DNA of 64,000 nt from Hohaiivirga grylli (GCF_039655745.1 NZ_JBBYXI010000002.1:1-64000); one strand, 5' to 3'; positions 1 to 9,954 are shown, numbered from the stretch's first letter. Notes: generated by a model not told the origin, from the letters alone. Numbers and translations: made by a program.

Positions 1-313
1 ACCAGTTGTCGGTACTCTGCGTCCCTCTGACAACGTTATAGGCATAGAGACCAGCTTTGACCGAATTCGTTGGAGCCCAGAAGTCGGCACCAGCAGCGAT
101 AGTTGAGTTTGTGGTCTGTACGATCAGAATACCATCGCCCGTCGTCTGTGCACCCAGCCCACCGTCGTTATGAAGGCTGACCTGTGTCTTGCCAGAAACT
201 GTTCCGTCAATGGTTTTGGGCAGCTTTGCGATCTTCTTATCAGATAGGAATTCTGGCTGTTTGAAAAAAGATTCAAAAAAAGTGAATTTCTTTGGAACCA
301 ATTTTCTGGTCAT
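1..313 (-). CDS. Autotransporter C-terminal fragment (partial at window edge)
   Basis: The reading frame runs off the left edge, so its C-terminus is not visible. The visible 104 residues start MTRKLVPKKF and lack a signal peptide. From about residue 48 they carry GGLGAQTTGDGILIVQ, VKAGLYAYNVVRG and a DNW motif. This is the pertactin-like linker/autochaperone segment that precedes the outer-membrane beta-barrel of type V autotransporters. A stop codon lies two codons upstream of the ATG, and two terminator hairpins lie further upstream, so no passenger domain is encoded next to it. It may be a decapitated remnant or a short barrel-only protein. The homology is read from motifs only. Confidence 0.6.
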   Translation of the reverse strand, partial: MTRKLVPKKFTFFESFFKQPEFLSDKKIAKLPKTIDGTVSGKTQVSLHNDGGLGAQTTGDGILIVQTTNSTIAAGADFWAPTNSVKAGLYAYNVVRGTQSTDNW

Positions 314-368
314 ACGTTATCCATGCAACCCGACCTATTTCTGCCCCCACGGGTCGGCAACTTTTTAT

Positions 369-400
369 AAGCGTGATCCATAGTGATCACGCTTTTTTTT
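369..400 (+). terminator. Intrinsic terminator-like hairpin
   Basis: A perfect 10-bp stem (AAGCGTGATC / GATCACGCTT) with a 6-nt loop is followed by eight or more T residues on the + strand. No + strand gene is visible upstream of it, so it may insulate the autotransporter fragment from antisense transcription or be left over from a lost gene. Confidence 0.6.
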
Positions 401-414
401 ATACCCAGGATATT

Positions 415-440
415 AAAAAAGGGAGCTTAGCTCCCTTTTT
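415..440. terminator. Bidirectional terminator
   Basis: A perfect stem AAAAAGGGAGC / GCTCCCTTTTT with a 3-nt TTA loop has A and T runs on both sides, so it can act in both directions. It lies just beyond the stop of the minus-strand membrane protein gene and probably ends that transcript. Confidence 0.75.
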
Positions 441-448
441 ATGTCATA

Positions 449-1204
449 TTATTTGAAGGTAATGTTTTCAGGATCCACATTCTCTTTGAGCTTGCGCAAG
501 TCAAAGTAGATTATGGAGATTGAGATACAGAGTAATATCTGCGGAACAATTGAAAGAATAAGGGTAACAAACATGGCAAGCATGTAAAGGCCGATCATAC
601 CTAAAATTGCAGAGATCAGATAAATAATGAATGACGGGATAATCACCGCAAGCAACATGATGATGAAGACAGAAAGTCTGTTGCCTTCTGTCAGTTTAAA
701 GCTACGTTTCAAAGCTGAGATTGCATTGATCTTTTCGACGACGATCACAGGTACGCTAAGCATCAAAACTGAAAAGACACCCATTACCACTATACCGACA
801 ATAGGTATGGAAATGGATTCGGGTATGCGAATGATGTTGAGAGGCAAGGCAATGATCACTATCAGGACAATAATAGTTACAAGTAATATCACGAGAGTAA
901 CCATCAGTTGTCCAAAATGATTGGACATTCCTGCAAAGGCTTCTTTGTAACTTACTTCTTTGCCTGTTAGTGAAGCGTGAACAGCATATGTACTTGCGGC
1001 GATAGCCATAAACATAATTGCAAAAATCAAGACAAAAACTGACTGACGCAAAAATATAGACATAATAATGCCTAGAACTGCAACAGAGAGCGCTAGTCCC
1101 GCAAATATAAATGGATTGGATTTAAAAATATTTATTGTTTTTTCGATAACTGATTTTGGATTTAGGCCTGGGTTTGAATTTATATTGAATTGTAGATCGT
1201 TCAT
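449..1204 (-). CDS. Multi-pass membrane protein of unknown function
   Basis: A 251-residue protein. A short polar N-terminus (about 35 residues, with NPKSVIEKTINIFKSNP) is followed by about six hydrophobic segments: roughly 33-75, a long one at 95-145, then 175-205 and 208-240. The tail is charged (FDLRKLKEN). The layout resembles the DUF/GlpQ-type membrane domains found in small bacterial integral membrane proteins, but I do not recognise a specific family. The start is supported by AGGGG five bases before the ATG. The gene stands alone between a terminator and a lipoprotein gene on the same strand. Confidence 0.75.
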   Translation of the reverse strand: MNDLQFNINSNPGLNPKSVIEKTINIFKSNPFIFAGLALSVAVLGIIMSIFLRQSVFVLIFAIMFMAIAASTYAVHASLTGKEVSYKEAFAGMSNHFGQLMVTLVILLVTIIVLIVIIALPLNIIRIPESISIPIVGIVVMGVFSVLMLSVPVIVVEKINAISALKRSFKLTEGNRLSVFIIMLLAVIIPSFIIYLISAILGMIGLYMLAMFVTLILSIVPQILLCISISIIYFDLRKLKENVDPENITFK

Positions 1205-1361
1205 AATTTCCCCTGAATGTGCTTTTGATAGATTTAAATCTATTTATTGTGCATATTAGGAGTGGGAATATGATTGTTGTATGTAAATATAGCAATAGTA
1301 TATTTGATTTGTTCCCCGACTAATCCTGTCTAAATTGTTTTTTTTATTTTCTCAAATAAAA

Positions 1362-1384
1362 AAGGGGTGCCTTAGGCACCCCTT
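1362..1384 (-). terminator. Intrinsic terminator of the small lipoprotein gene
   Basis: A perfect 10-bp stem AAGGGGTGCC / GGCACCCCTT with a TTA loop. Read on the minus strand it is followed by TTTTTTATTT. It lies just downstream of the minus-strand lipoprotein gene that ends at 1412. Confidence 0.8.
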
Positions 1385-1411
1385 ATATTAAAGTAATTTG
1401 TAACCTTGCTA

Positions 1412-1717
1412 TTAGTAGCAGCCCCAACCGCGGCAGCGGTAGTAGTATGGGCGTGAGTAGTAAGGACGTGAGTTCGCACCCAGAACGGCCCCACCAACAA
1501 CACCAGCGGCACCAGCAAGAACAGCAGCATTTGTTGCTTGCTCAGACTGACGGCGGCTATTGTTGTAGTTGGCGTCAACACAACGCTGGAAAGCATTTGT
1601 ACCAGTCTTCAGACCTGCCTGACGGCATGCTGATTCTGCATTGTACATGGATTCAGAAGCAGACTGGCAACCAGCCAGCAATACAGATGCAACACCTGCA
1701 ATAAGAACAAGACGCAT
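1412..1717 (-). CDS. Small glycine-zipper lipoprotein
   Basis: About 101 residues. The N-terminus MRLVLIAGVASVLLAGC is a lipoprotein signal peptide with an LAGC lipobox, so the mature protein should be lipidated at Cys. The middle holds a Gly/Ala-rich stretch (LAGAAGVVGGAVLGANS) like the glycine zippers of small envelope lipoproteins. The end is rich in Tyr/Arg/Pro and finishes RCRGWGCY. Two more cysteines lie in the mature N-terminal half. An in-frame ATG four codons upstream (1729) is possible. I prefer the inner ATG because it starts directly at the signal peptide and has GGGG in front. Function unknown; an outer-membrane location is inferred. Confidence 0.75.
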   Translation of the reverse strand: MRLVLIAGVASVLLAGCQSASESMYNAESACRQAGLKTGTNAFQRCVDANYNNSRRQSEQATNAAVLAGAAGVVGGAVLGANSRPYYSRPYYYRCRGWGCY

Positions 1718-1729
1718 AATTAGCCCCAT

Positions 1730-2092
1730 AAATTAATGTGATGGCAGTTTTAATATACACCCTTTATATGCAAATCAATAAGGATAAAGATTAATGCCGT
1801 GGGTAACATGCATGATTTAGGAAAAAATTCCTATAATTTAATGATTTATTTACTATTTATTTTTTTTCGTGTTTCATTTTTTATGAATTTATTAACCGTA
1901 ACATTAAAAAGCGCTCTATATTATGTGGAGATTGTTTCAGGTTTATAAGGCATGAAAGCCTGCTGTTTCTCCTTATTTTAAACAAAAATTTGCCAAAAAA
2001 AGAGGCCTTTGAATTAAGAGTTCCCATTCCCAGTTCAAAGTCTGGTGTTAAATCTTATTAAGTCCATGTCCGACATAGTCCAAAGTAATTGA
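1730..2092. other. Intergenic region between divergent lipoprotein and tamA genes
   Basis: This 363-bp AT-rich gap lies between the minus-strand lipoprotein gene and the plus-strand tamA. It must hold promoters for both directions. A -10-like TATTAT occurs near 1920, but I cannot assign a start site. No small ORF, tRNA or repeat was recognised. Confidence 0.5.
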
Positions 2093-4084
2093 ATGGAGAG
2101 AAAGAGAGAGTTAGTGGCGGCAGTTGTTAAGAAATACGGGAAAGTCTTGGCTGCTTCCCTCTTTGCCTTGGCATGTACGTCACCGGTTATTTCTCAACCG
2201 GCGATGGCTTTTGACTTTTTTGGACTGTTTGGCTCATCCGATAACCCGCCGGATCCAAGTCCCAAGATCATATCCTATAAACCTGAAATTAAGGGCACTG
2301 ATGACAAGAGCCTGAAACAGAGTATCAGTGATACCTCTTCTATATTCCGTCTGAAAAAGGAAGCACCTCCAGACGGAGAAGGCCTTGCCCGTCGTGCCAG
2401 TGCAGATATAGCCGCTCTGACCGATACATTATGGGGCTCTGGGTACTATGATGGCATTGCAACCGTTCTGATCGACGGTGTTGACATTAGCAAAGGTGAT
2501 GGAGCGATCCGTCAGGCAGCGGCACGAGCAGAATATTATCGTAACAGATCAGCTGTCCCTGTCAGTATTGTTGTGACACCGGGAGAGCAGTTTAAACTGC
2601 GTGATGTTGTTGTAAAAGACACAAAGACAGGCAGGGCTTTTCCGGCAGATATCCTTCCTGAGAAGGTCATTAGCCTCAAAAATGGAGATGCCGCACCGAC
2701 AGCTGGTATTCTGGCTGCAGAGGCCCGCATTGTTGACCGTTTCAGAAGTCTTGGGCACCCCTTTGCAAAGGTGGTTGGCCGACAGCCTGTTGTTGATCAT
2801 CCCGCGCATGCGGTTGATATGACATTTGTCATTGATCCAGGCCCGAAGGCAGGGTTGGGAACTATCAGCATCAAGGGGTCATCAAGTGTTGATCCTGCTG
2901 TTATACGGTCATTTGTCTATACAGAAGAAGGTGATCCCTATTCACCTCAGGCTGTTAGCGAGATCAAGAAAACGGTCAGTAATATTTCTGCGCTTGGCTC
3001 TGTCCGGGTTCGGGAGAGCAAGCAGCTTGATGAGAACGGTAATCTGCCAATTGATGTCGAAGTTGCAGATCGTCCACCTAATCTGATCGGTTTTTCAACC
3101 AAATATTCAACGACGGATGGCCCGGGTGTCAAAGCCTATTGGGCAAACCGCAACCTGTTTGGTGGCGGCGAAGTGCTGCGTATTGATACCGATCTGTCAT
3201 TCCTGACCTTGCCAAAAAGCTCTCCTAAGCGGGATGAGCTGGATTGGGCGCGTCTTGGCGGGAAGGTTTCTGTCAGTTTTGTAAAACCCGCCTTGTGGGG
3301 AACGCGTAATGACCTCTTGGCATCTATTACAGGTGCACGTGAGGCAACGGATGGTTATACCAGTCGCTGGGTTAATGGTACTGTTGCCATCAAACATAGA
3401 TTTTCAGATAAGTTTTATGCGCAGGCTGGTATTGAGGTTGAGCGTGGGCAAACAAGTGATGCTTATGGTCGCCTTGATTATACACTTGTTGGAACACCCA
3501 TATCCGTCAATTATGACAGTACGGATAATGCGCTGGATCCAACCAAGGGTATCAAGCTGAGCGCTTCTATTGCTCCGTATCCCACATTCCTGGGATCAAG
3601 CTCAGGCTTCGTTGTCGCTAAGGCACAAGGCTCTACGTATTACGCTCTTGATGAAGATGCCCGTTATATTCTGGCCGCCCGCCTTGGAATTGGCTCTATT
3701 ATGGGCTCGGGTTTAATGAATATCCCGGCTAATAGGCGGTTCTACGCTGGTGGAGGCGGCTCTGTTCGCGGATACTCATATCGCTCGCTGAGCCCGAAGG
3801 GTGATAACGGCGATCCAGTTGGTGGGAAGAGCTTGTTGGAAGGCTCTGTTGAAGCCCGTATCAAAGTAACGGATACGATTGGTGTTGTACCGTTCTTTGA
3901 TTTCGGAACCGCCTTTGCCGATAGTTATCCTGATTTTGGCGAGAACATGCAGTACGCTGCGGGTGTTGGCTTACGATATTACACGGCCATTGGGCCAATT
4001 CGTGCCGATGTCGCATTTCCTTTGAATAAGCGTCAGGGAGATAAGCCTGTCGTTTTCTATTTAAGTCTGGGGCAGGCTTTCTGA
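2093..4084 (+). CDS. tamA: TamA, outer-membrane Omp85 component of the TAM complex
   Basis: A 663-residue BamA/Omp85-family protein. After a signal peptide (hydrophobic LAASLFALACTSPVIS, cleavage near PAMA-FDFF) come POTRA-like repeats over roughly residues 60-330. The C-terminal part is a 16-strand barrel with the Omp85 motif GGGGSVRGYSYRSL (about 552-565) and ends in an outer-membrane-type terminal strand, VVFYLSLGQAF. The Translocation and Assembly Module acts with inner-membrane TamB in envelope protein and phospholipid traffic. The ATG at 2093 has a poor ribosome site; an in-frame GTG at 2114 has a purine-rich GAGAG in front and is a real alternative. The stop overlaps the tamB start (TGATG), so the two genes form an operon. 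Confidence 0.95.
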   Translation: MERKRELVAAVVKKYGKVLAASLFALACTSPVISQPAMAFDFFGLFGSSDNPPDPSPKIISYKPEIKGTDDKSLKQSISDTSSIFRLKKEAPPDGEGLARRASADIAALTDTLWGSGYYDGIATVLIDGVDISKGDGAIRQAAARAEYYRNRSAVPVSIVVTPGEQFKLRDVVVKDTKTGRAFPADILPEKVISLKNGDAAPTAGILAAEARIVDRFRSLGHPFAKVVGRQPVVDHPAHAVDMTFVIDPGPKAGLGTISIKGSSSVDPAVIRSFVYTEEGDPYSPQAVSEIKKTVSNISALGSVRVRESKQLDENGNLPIDVEVADRPPNLIGFSTKYSTTDGPGVKAYWANRNLFGGGEVLRIDTDLSFLTLPKSSPKRDELDWARLGGKVSVSFVKPALWGTRNDLLASITGAREATDGYTSRWVNGTVAIKHRFSDKFYAQAGIEVERGQTSDAYGRLDYTLVGTPISVNYDSTDNALDPTKGIKLSASIAPYPTFLGSSSGFVVAKAQGSTYYALDEDARYILAARLGIGSIMGSGLMNIPANRRFYAGGGGSVRGYSYRSLSPKGDNGDPVGGKSLLEGSVEARIKVTDTIGVVPFFDFGTAFADSYPDFGENMQYAAGVGLRYYTAIGPIRADVAFPLNKRQGDKPVVFYLSLGQAF

Positions 4085-7000
4085 TGATACAGCAACCAAA
4101 ACGCAAGCCAAGGCGTAAACTGAAAATTACACTCTACAGCCTGCTCGTGCTTGTTGTGGCCATTGCTGGTGGTGCCTATATCTTTGCATCATGGCAGGGG
4201 AAGGACGGCTCGACCTATCTGAGTAATCTTATTGCATCAACATTGTCCGGCAATGGCAATAAGGTTGAGATTGGTTCCGTTGAAGGTGCGCTTTCATCCC
4301 GGATTGTCTTGCGCAATTTGAAGATGACGGACAAAGATGGTGTCTGGCTTAATCTTGATCAGGCTGAATTGAGGTGGAACCGTTCAACCCTGTTGACGGG
4401 GAAACTAAGCGTTGACGTGCTTGAGATCGGTAATCTTGAGGTTTTACGTAAACCTATTCTTGAAGCCTCTCACGAGGTGAAGGAAGAAGAGGAAACAACT
4501 TCTTCTTCAGGGTTCCCTGAGCTACCCGTTAAAGTTGTCGTAAAGAAATTTCGCCTTGCTGAGGCTGCGTTAGGCGAACCGGTTTTAGGGACTGAAGCAC
4601 GGTTAACAATGGATGGTTTGGCCGAGCTTGGTGATCCATCAGAGGGCTTGTCACTGAGTCTGGCAATTCGCAGACTTGATGCGCCTGGTGTTATTGGCGC
4701 AGCTCTTTCCTATGTTCCGAATTCACAGACCCTTTCAATTGATCTGAGACATGATGAACCTGCCGGGGGGCTTGCTGCCCGATTGATGAACCTGGAGGGA
4801 TTGCCGCCTGTAAAGCTGACTCTGCAAGGGCAGGGTGCGCTCGATAACTTCAAGGCAGACTTGAACTATGTTGCAGGAGATAAGCTCGGTGCAACCGGTG
4901 TTGCCACATTATTGCGAGCAGGTGCAGGAAGAAATCTTGCTATCCACTCAGAGGCCCGTATTGAGGCCCTCATGCCCCTGCCTGCATCTCTGCTGGTGGC
5001 TGGAACGACAAAAATTGATGGTGGTATTTTCTTTGGCGATGATAAATCTGTTTCTATCAACGGGTTTGATATTGTCTCGGACTTAGCAAGGTTTCAGCTT
5101 ACTGGGCGTATTTCTCCGGAAAAAACTCTTGATCTGAAACTGACAGCTGGTGCTATCGTCGGAGCAGATGGAAAAACCAAAGCTGAGGGTGGTGAGCTTG
5201 AACGGCTGACTCTTGATACGACGATCAAAGGAGCGCTCACTGCTCCGGTTATTCAGACGCAGCTTGATATGGCAGGTCTGAAAACACCTGATGCCACGCT
5301 TGATAAGGGTCATCTGACGGTTGCCGCAGCTCCTGTTGGTGAGGCTGCAGCAGAACGATGGGCAATTAAGGCTGATATCGGGCTTGATGGCTTTGCAACG
5401 ACACAGAAGCAATGGGCATCTGCAACTGGCTCATCGCTGAAACTGACCCTTGATGCAGAGCGCAATGAGAAGGGAATTTTTGACGTCAAAGTCTTTGATG
5501 TCACGACGCCTACCGTTAATGCCAATTATCTTGGGCGGGTTTCACCGAATGGTGCGAATGGAACGCTCAAAGTTAATGCATCCGACATGTCGGCCTTTTC
5601 TGGCGTAACGGGTAATCCCATGCGCGGGCAGGCCCAGCTTAATACGAAAATTTCAGGTCGATTTGCGAAAGGCATGACCATTGAAACAGATGGAAGCCTG
5701 AAAGATATATCTTTTGGTATTCCGGCAGTGGATGGTTTGCTGCTCGGTCAGGCAAGCCTGCGCGGGACAACGCATGTCGCTGGTCATAATATTGACGTCA
5801 GGGATATGCGTTTAGAGACGGCCAATCTGAAGACCGTTTTAAATGGTTTGATCTCCGAAGAAAAAGCAGATGCAAAGCTACAGCTTTCAATCGCCAATCT
5901 TGCAAAGGTTGACAGTAACCTTGCGGGTAGTTTGAAAGCCGAGGGAACTCTGACAGGAAAGGGTGAAAGCCCTGATCTGAAGCTCGTTGTCTCGACAGAT
6001 AAAGCATTAGCAATGGGTCAGCCGGTTCGTGGATTGATGCTGGAGGCCAATGCGCTTGATCTTCTGGGAGCGTTGGATGCCAATCTGAAAATGAGTGGTG
6101 AAATCGGGCCGCGTAAGCTGAATGGTTATGCGAGCCTGAAACGTCCATCACCTGATACAATTAAGCTTGATGATATTAATTTCAGCTTTGGAAGCGCTTT
6201 GATTAATGGGGCTCTTTCTGCTGACAAAGGATTGGCTCAAGGGAAGATTAAAGTCCAGGCTGATAATCTTGATGAGCTGTCAACACTGGCTTTGACGAAG
6301 CTCTCTGGTTCGTTCAATGCAGATATTGAGCTAACGGCTGATAACGGCCAGCAAAGTGGACGTTTTATCGCTAAAGGCCGTGGAATTGATGCTGCAGGTA
6401 TAAATATCAAAGTTCTTGATGCGGATATTTCCGCCAGTGATCTTTACAAGAAGCCGGTACTTAATGGTTATCTCACAGGTAATAACTGGTTGCTTAATGG
6501 TCAAAGTGTAGAGACTGTTTCGCTCAAGGCGACGGGTGATGCCAGTGCGAGTATTATTAATCTGCAAGCCAATGCACAGGGGCTGAATATCAGCAGTCAG
6601 GCCAAGGTAGAACCGGGTGAGGCGATTGATATTACGCTTGCAAATCTTGCTGTCAAAAGAGGCTCCAGAGCGATTACTCTTGCCAAGCCTGCAAAAATCT
6701 CAGTTGCGAACGATAATCTGAGTATCGCAGGACTGACCATTGCCAGTAACGGCGGACAGGTGGATGTTGATGGTGTGGTTGGCACAGCAAATAACAAAGC
6801 CAGTAATCTCAAGATTGATTTCAGAAAGTTGCCGCTTTCAATTGCAGGTTTAGCTGTCCCATCACTTGAACTTTCTGGTGCGATTGATGGGCAGGTGCAG
6901 ATTACAGGGCCAATAGCCAAGCCGCAGGGGCACTATAACCTGAAGGTCAGTGGTGTAATGACCCCTGAAATTCGTCAGGCAGGGCTATCTGCGATTGATA

Positions 7001-8421
7001 CAACCCTCAAAGGTCAGCTCAAAGGTAATGAAACGGCCTTTGATGCACTGGTTTCCATGGGGCGTGCAGGACAACTCTCTATTAACGGAACGGCACCTAT
7101 CGACCCTGCCGCCAAAATGGCTATCAAGGTCAAAGGCCAGCTAAATGCTGCGGCTGCAAATTCAATGCTGTCTGCTTCCGGCCAGCAGGTGAATGGCAAG
7201 GTTGATGTTGATGCCTCCATTACTGGCACGGCCAGTAAGCCATCAATTGCCGGTCAGGCCGTTCTCTCAGGTGCCAGTTTTACGGATAACCTGAACGGTG
7301 TGAAGCTCAATAATATTCAGGGACGGATAACCGGGCAGGGAGATACCGTTGTTATTGAGCGTTTGACAGCCCAGACGCGTAACAATGGTTCTATTGATAT
7401 CAGCGGTCGTGTTGAGGTTGCGCCGGCCAAGGGGTTCCCTGGAGCCTTCAAAATTAAAGCTAACCGTGCAGAGCTGGTATCCAGTGAGCTGGTGACCGCT
7501 GTCAGTAATATGGCGCTCGATATGAGCGGCCCGCTGGCGGAGAAGCCACAGATTACAGGGCGGCTGGATATTGTGAAGATGGAAGTAACGCTTCCAAACC
7601 GCCTTCCAGCAACGGCTCAGCCGTTACCGAATGCCAAACATATTGCACCGCCACCAAAGGTAAAAGCTCGTCTGGATGCTGAACGTAAGGCACGTGAGAA
7701 GGCAAAGAAGAGTGCTCCTTTTGATGCGCGTCTCGACCTGCTGGTTTCGGCACCAAACCAGATATTTATTCGTGGGCAGGGTGTTGATGCAGAAGTGGGT
7801 GGTGAATTACGTATCAGTGGTACATCACGCGACCCAAAGACACTGGGTGGTTTTGAGATGCGGCGTGGTAAGCTGACAATTATTGGCCAGCGACTTGATT
7901 TCACACGTGGGAAATTGACATTCTCGGGCGATCTGACTCCTGAACTTGATTTTCTTGCTCAGACACAGGCTGGTGAGGTGACGGCAAAGGTTGCTGTAAC
8001 GGGGCCGGCCAATCAGCCGGAGTTTGATCTTTCTTCGACACCAGAGCTGCCAAGAGATGAAGTCTTATCTCGCTTGCTTTTTGCCAAATCCTCTGGCTCG
8101 CTTTCACCCTTTCAGGCACTCCAGCTTGCACAGGCTATTGCTCAGCTTTCAGGAGCCGGAGGCCCGGATGTCTTTGATGAAACCCGTAAGGCTCTGGGGC
8201 TGGACAGTCTTGATATTACGGCAGGGAGTAGCGGTGGCCCAGCAGTTGGGGCGTCCCGCTATATCAACGACCGCATCAGTGTTGGTGTTCGTGCTGGTGC
8301 TAAGCCAGAAGATAATGCTGCAACCATCAATGTTGATATTACTAAGCGCCTGAAGTTCCAGGGCGAGGTCGGTGCATCCGGGGATACATCGGTTGGTGTC
8401 GGTGCTGAGTGGGAATATTGA
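4084..8421 (+). CDS. tamB: TamB, inner-membrane-anchored translocation and assembly protein
   Basis: A 1445-residue protein with one N-terminal membrane anchor (about residues 14-36, LYSLLVLVVAIAGGAYIF). A very long beta-rich, AsmA/TamB-like periplasmic stretch follows, ending in the conserved DUF490/TamB domain (about 1100-1445, with LGGFEMRRGKLTIIGQRLDF and a final VGAEWEY). The repeating pattern of short Gly/Asp turns and amphipathic strands fits the hydrophobic-groove bridge that spans the periplasm to TamA. It shares one base with the tamA stop and is followed by a terminator. The length is normal for alphaproteobacterial TamB. Confidence 0.95.
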   Translation: MIQQPKRKPRRKLKITLYSLLVLVVAIAGGAYIFASWQGKDGSTYLSNLIASTLSGNGNKVEIGSVEGALSSRIVLRNLKMTDKDGVWLNLDQAELRWNRSTLLTGKLSVDVLEIGNLEVLRKPILEASHEVKEEEETTSSSGFPELPVKVVVKKFRLAEAALGEPVLGTEARLTMDGLAELGDPSEGLSLSLAIRRLDAPGVIGAALSYVPNSQTLSIDLRHDEPAGGLAARLMNLEGLPPVKLTLQGQGALDNFKADLNYVAGDKLGATGVATLLRAGAGRNLAIHSEARIEALMPLPASLLVAGTTKIDGGIFFGDDKSVSINGFDIVSDLARFQLTGRISPEKTLDLKLTAGAIVGADGKTKAEGGELERLTLDTTIKGALTAPVIQTQLDMAGLKTPDATLDKGHLTVAAAPVGEAAAERWAIKADIGLDGFATTQKQWASATGSSLKLTLDAERNEKGIFDVKVFDVTTPTVNANYLGRVSPNGANGTLKVNASDMSAFSGVTGNPMRGQAQLNTKISGRFAKGMTIETDGSLKDISFGIPAVDGLLLGQASLRGTTHVAGHNIDVRDMRLETANLKTVLNGLISEEKADAKLQLSIANLAKVDSNLAGSLKAEGTLTGKGESPDLKLVVSTDKALAMGQPVRGLMLEANALDLLGALDANLKMSGEIGPRKLNGYASLKRPSPDTIKLDDINFSFGSALINGALSADKGLAQGKIKVQADNLDELSTLALTKLSGSFNADIELTADNGQQSGRFIAKGRGIDAAGINIKVLDADISASDLYKKPVLNGYLTGNNWLLNGQSVETVSLKATGDASASIINLQANAQGLNISSQAKVEPGEAIDITLANLAVKRGSRAITLAKPAKISVANDNLSIAGLTIASNGGQVDVDGVVGTANNKASNLKIDFRKLPLSIAGLAVPSLELSGAIDGQVQITGPIAKPQGHYNLKVSGVMTPEIRQAGLSAIDTTLKGQLKGNETAFDALVSMGRAGQLSINGTAPIDPAAKMAIKVKGQLNAAAANSMLSASGQQVNGKVDVDASITGTASKPSIAGQAVLSGASFTDNLNGVKLNNIQGRITGQGDTVVIERLTAQTRNNGSIDISGRVEVAPAKGFPGAFKIKANRAELVSSELVTAVSNMALDMSGPLAEKPQITGRLDIVKMEVTLPNRLPATAQPLPNAKHIAPPPKVKARLDAERKAREKAKKSAPFDARLDLLVSAPNQIFIRGQGVDAEVGGELRISGTSRDPKTLGGFEMRRGKLTIIGQRLDFTRGKLTFSGDLTPELDFLAQTQAGEVTAKVAVTGPANQPEFDLSSTPELPRDEVLSRLLFAKSSGSLSPFQALQLAQAIAQLSGAGGPDVFDETRKALGLDSLDITAGSSGGPAVGASRYINDRISVGVRAGAKPEDNAATINVDITKRLKFQGEVGASGDTSVGVGAEWEY

Positions 8422-8436
8422 TTCTCAATAGAACTG

Positions 8437-8465
8437 AAAGCGGCGTGTTTATCGCCGCTTTTTTT
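8437..8465 (+). terminator. Intrinsic terminator of tamA-tamB
   Basis: The stem AAAGCGGCG / CGCCGCTTT with a 7-nt loop is followed by a run of T. It begins 15 bases after the tamB stop. Confidence 0.85.
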
Positions 8466-8637
8466 GTGCGCTGATCTATTTTTACTAAGTTTAAATGTAT
8501 ATGATCTGCAAATAATATTTTGATAAATCACGTTAATTTTAAAATCGGTTAGTAATTTCATTTTGCAATAGTAATATGGTTAATATGAAATTAAGTTCAT
8601 CCGATTTTTTGTTTTTCTCAAACATTGCGAGGTGACT

Positions 8638-9954
8638 ATGAGTAACGGTTTCTGGCCGCGCTGGACCCTGAAGACCGAAGGCGCAATCATGCCTGATGAG
8701 AGATTGCCCCTTGGACAGTCTTTAGTAGTTGGCTTGCAGCATGTGGTTGCCATGTTTGGCTCCACTGTCCTGGCTCCTATCATTATGGGGTTCAATCCGA
8801 ATGTCGCGATACTGTTCTCTGGTATTGCAACACTGATTTTCTTTGTGATCGTCAAGGGTAAGGTTCCAAGTTATCTGGGCTCAAGCTTTGCTTTCATTGG
8901 GCCAGTAGCCGCGGCGGCGGGGTCTGGTCCGGAGGTTAATATTCCTCTGGCCCTTGGTGGCATTATTGCAGCCGGTGTTGTTTACGCAATCATCGGCTTT
9001 ATTGTGCAGATTGTTGGCCATCGCTGGGTTGAAAAGGTTATGCCACCCATCGTGACCGGCTCAATTGTTGCTGCGATTGGTCTTGTTCTCGCTCCGCTTG
9101 CCGTACAGAGTGCTTCCGGGATTTCTGCGGCTAACCCGGGTGGAGATGCTTTCTCACGCTGGATTGCTCTGGCAACCGTTTTGGCCATCGGCTTAATCAC
9201 GGTGTATGCGCCGGGCTCGCTTCGCCGGATTCCAATTCTTCTCGGGGGGGCTTTCGGGTATCTGTTTTATTATCTCCTGACCAATGTTGGTGGCTATGGC
9301 CCTGCAATTGATTTTACTGGTGTGCAAGCAGCACCCTGGTTTGGACTTCCAGCCTTCACCACACCCGAGTTTTCATGGAAGTCGGTTTCACTGATTGCAC
9401 CTGTCGCAATTATTCTTGTGGCTGAAAATCTTGGACACATCAAAGCGATTGGAGCGATGACCGGACGCAGCTATGACTCGTATCTGGGACGTGCATTTAT
9501 TGGTGATGGTATTGCAACCATTATTTCGGGCTCATTTGGCGGTACGGGTGTAACGACTTATGCCGAGAATATGGGCGTTATGGCCGTTACGCGCATCTAC
9601 TCAACACTCATCTTCGTTATTGCTGCTTTCTTTGCCCTTATTCTTGGGTTCTCGCCAAAATTTGGTGCGGTTATTCAGACAATCCCGGGGCCGGTCTTAG
9701 GTGGTTTGGCAATTGTTGTATTCGGTCTGATTGCAGCAACAGCCGGACGTATATGGGTTGAAAATAACGTGAGTTTTGCGAACCCACGCAACCTGATTAC
9801 AGCAGCCGTTACGCTCATTCTTGGTGCAGGTAACTTTAAACTTGATGTTTTCGGGTTTGAGCTGGAAGGAATTGGTACTGCAACTTTTGGTGCAATCATC
9901 CTTTATCATATCTTGAATGGCTTCCAGAATAAAAAGGAAGAGCCGATTTTATAA
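8638..9954 (+). CDS. uraA: NCS2-family uracil/xanthine permease
   Basis: A 438-residue transporter with about 14 hydrophobic segments. It contains the NCS2 hallmarks QHVVAMFGSTVLAP near the N-terminus, the Ser/Ala-rich half-helix region SYLGSSFAFIGPVAAAAG, the helix VAIILVAENLGHIKAI with the conserved Glu, and the glycine-rich GTGVTTYAENMGVMAVT. The family carries uracil or other nucleobases in symport with protons; the sequence favours a UraA-like uracil permease but does not settle the substrate. The ATG at 8638 is chosen because GAGG ends five bases before it; a GTG two codons upstream overlaps that site. It is a monocistronic gene with a terminator downstream. Confidence 0.9.
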   Translation: MSNGFWPRWTLKTEGAIMPDERLPLGQSLVVGLQHVVAMFGSTVLAPIIMGFNPNVAILFSGIATLIFFVIVKGKVPSYLGSSFAFIGPVAAAAGSGPEVNIPLALGGIIAAGVVYAIIGFIVQIVGHRWVEKVMPPIVTGSIVAAIGLVLAPLAVQSASGISAANPGGDAFSRWIALATVLAIGLITVYAPGSLRRIPILLGGAFGYLFYYLLTNVGGYGPAIDFTGVQAAPWFGLPAFTTPEFSWKSVSLIAPVAIILVAENLGHIKAIGAMTGRSYDSYLGRAFIGDGIATIISGSFGGTGVTTYAENMGVMAVTRIYSTLIFVIAAFFALILGFSPKFGAVIQTIPGPVLGGLAIVVFGLIAATAGRIWVENNVSFANPRNLITAAVTLILGAGNFKLDVFGFELEGIGTATFGAIILYHILNGFQNKKEEPIL

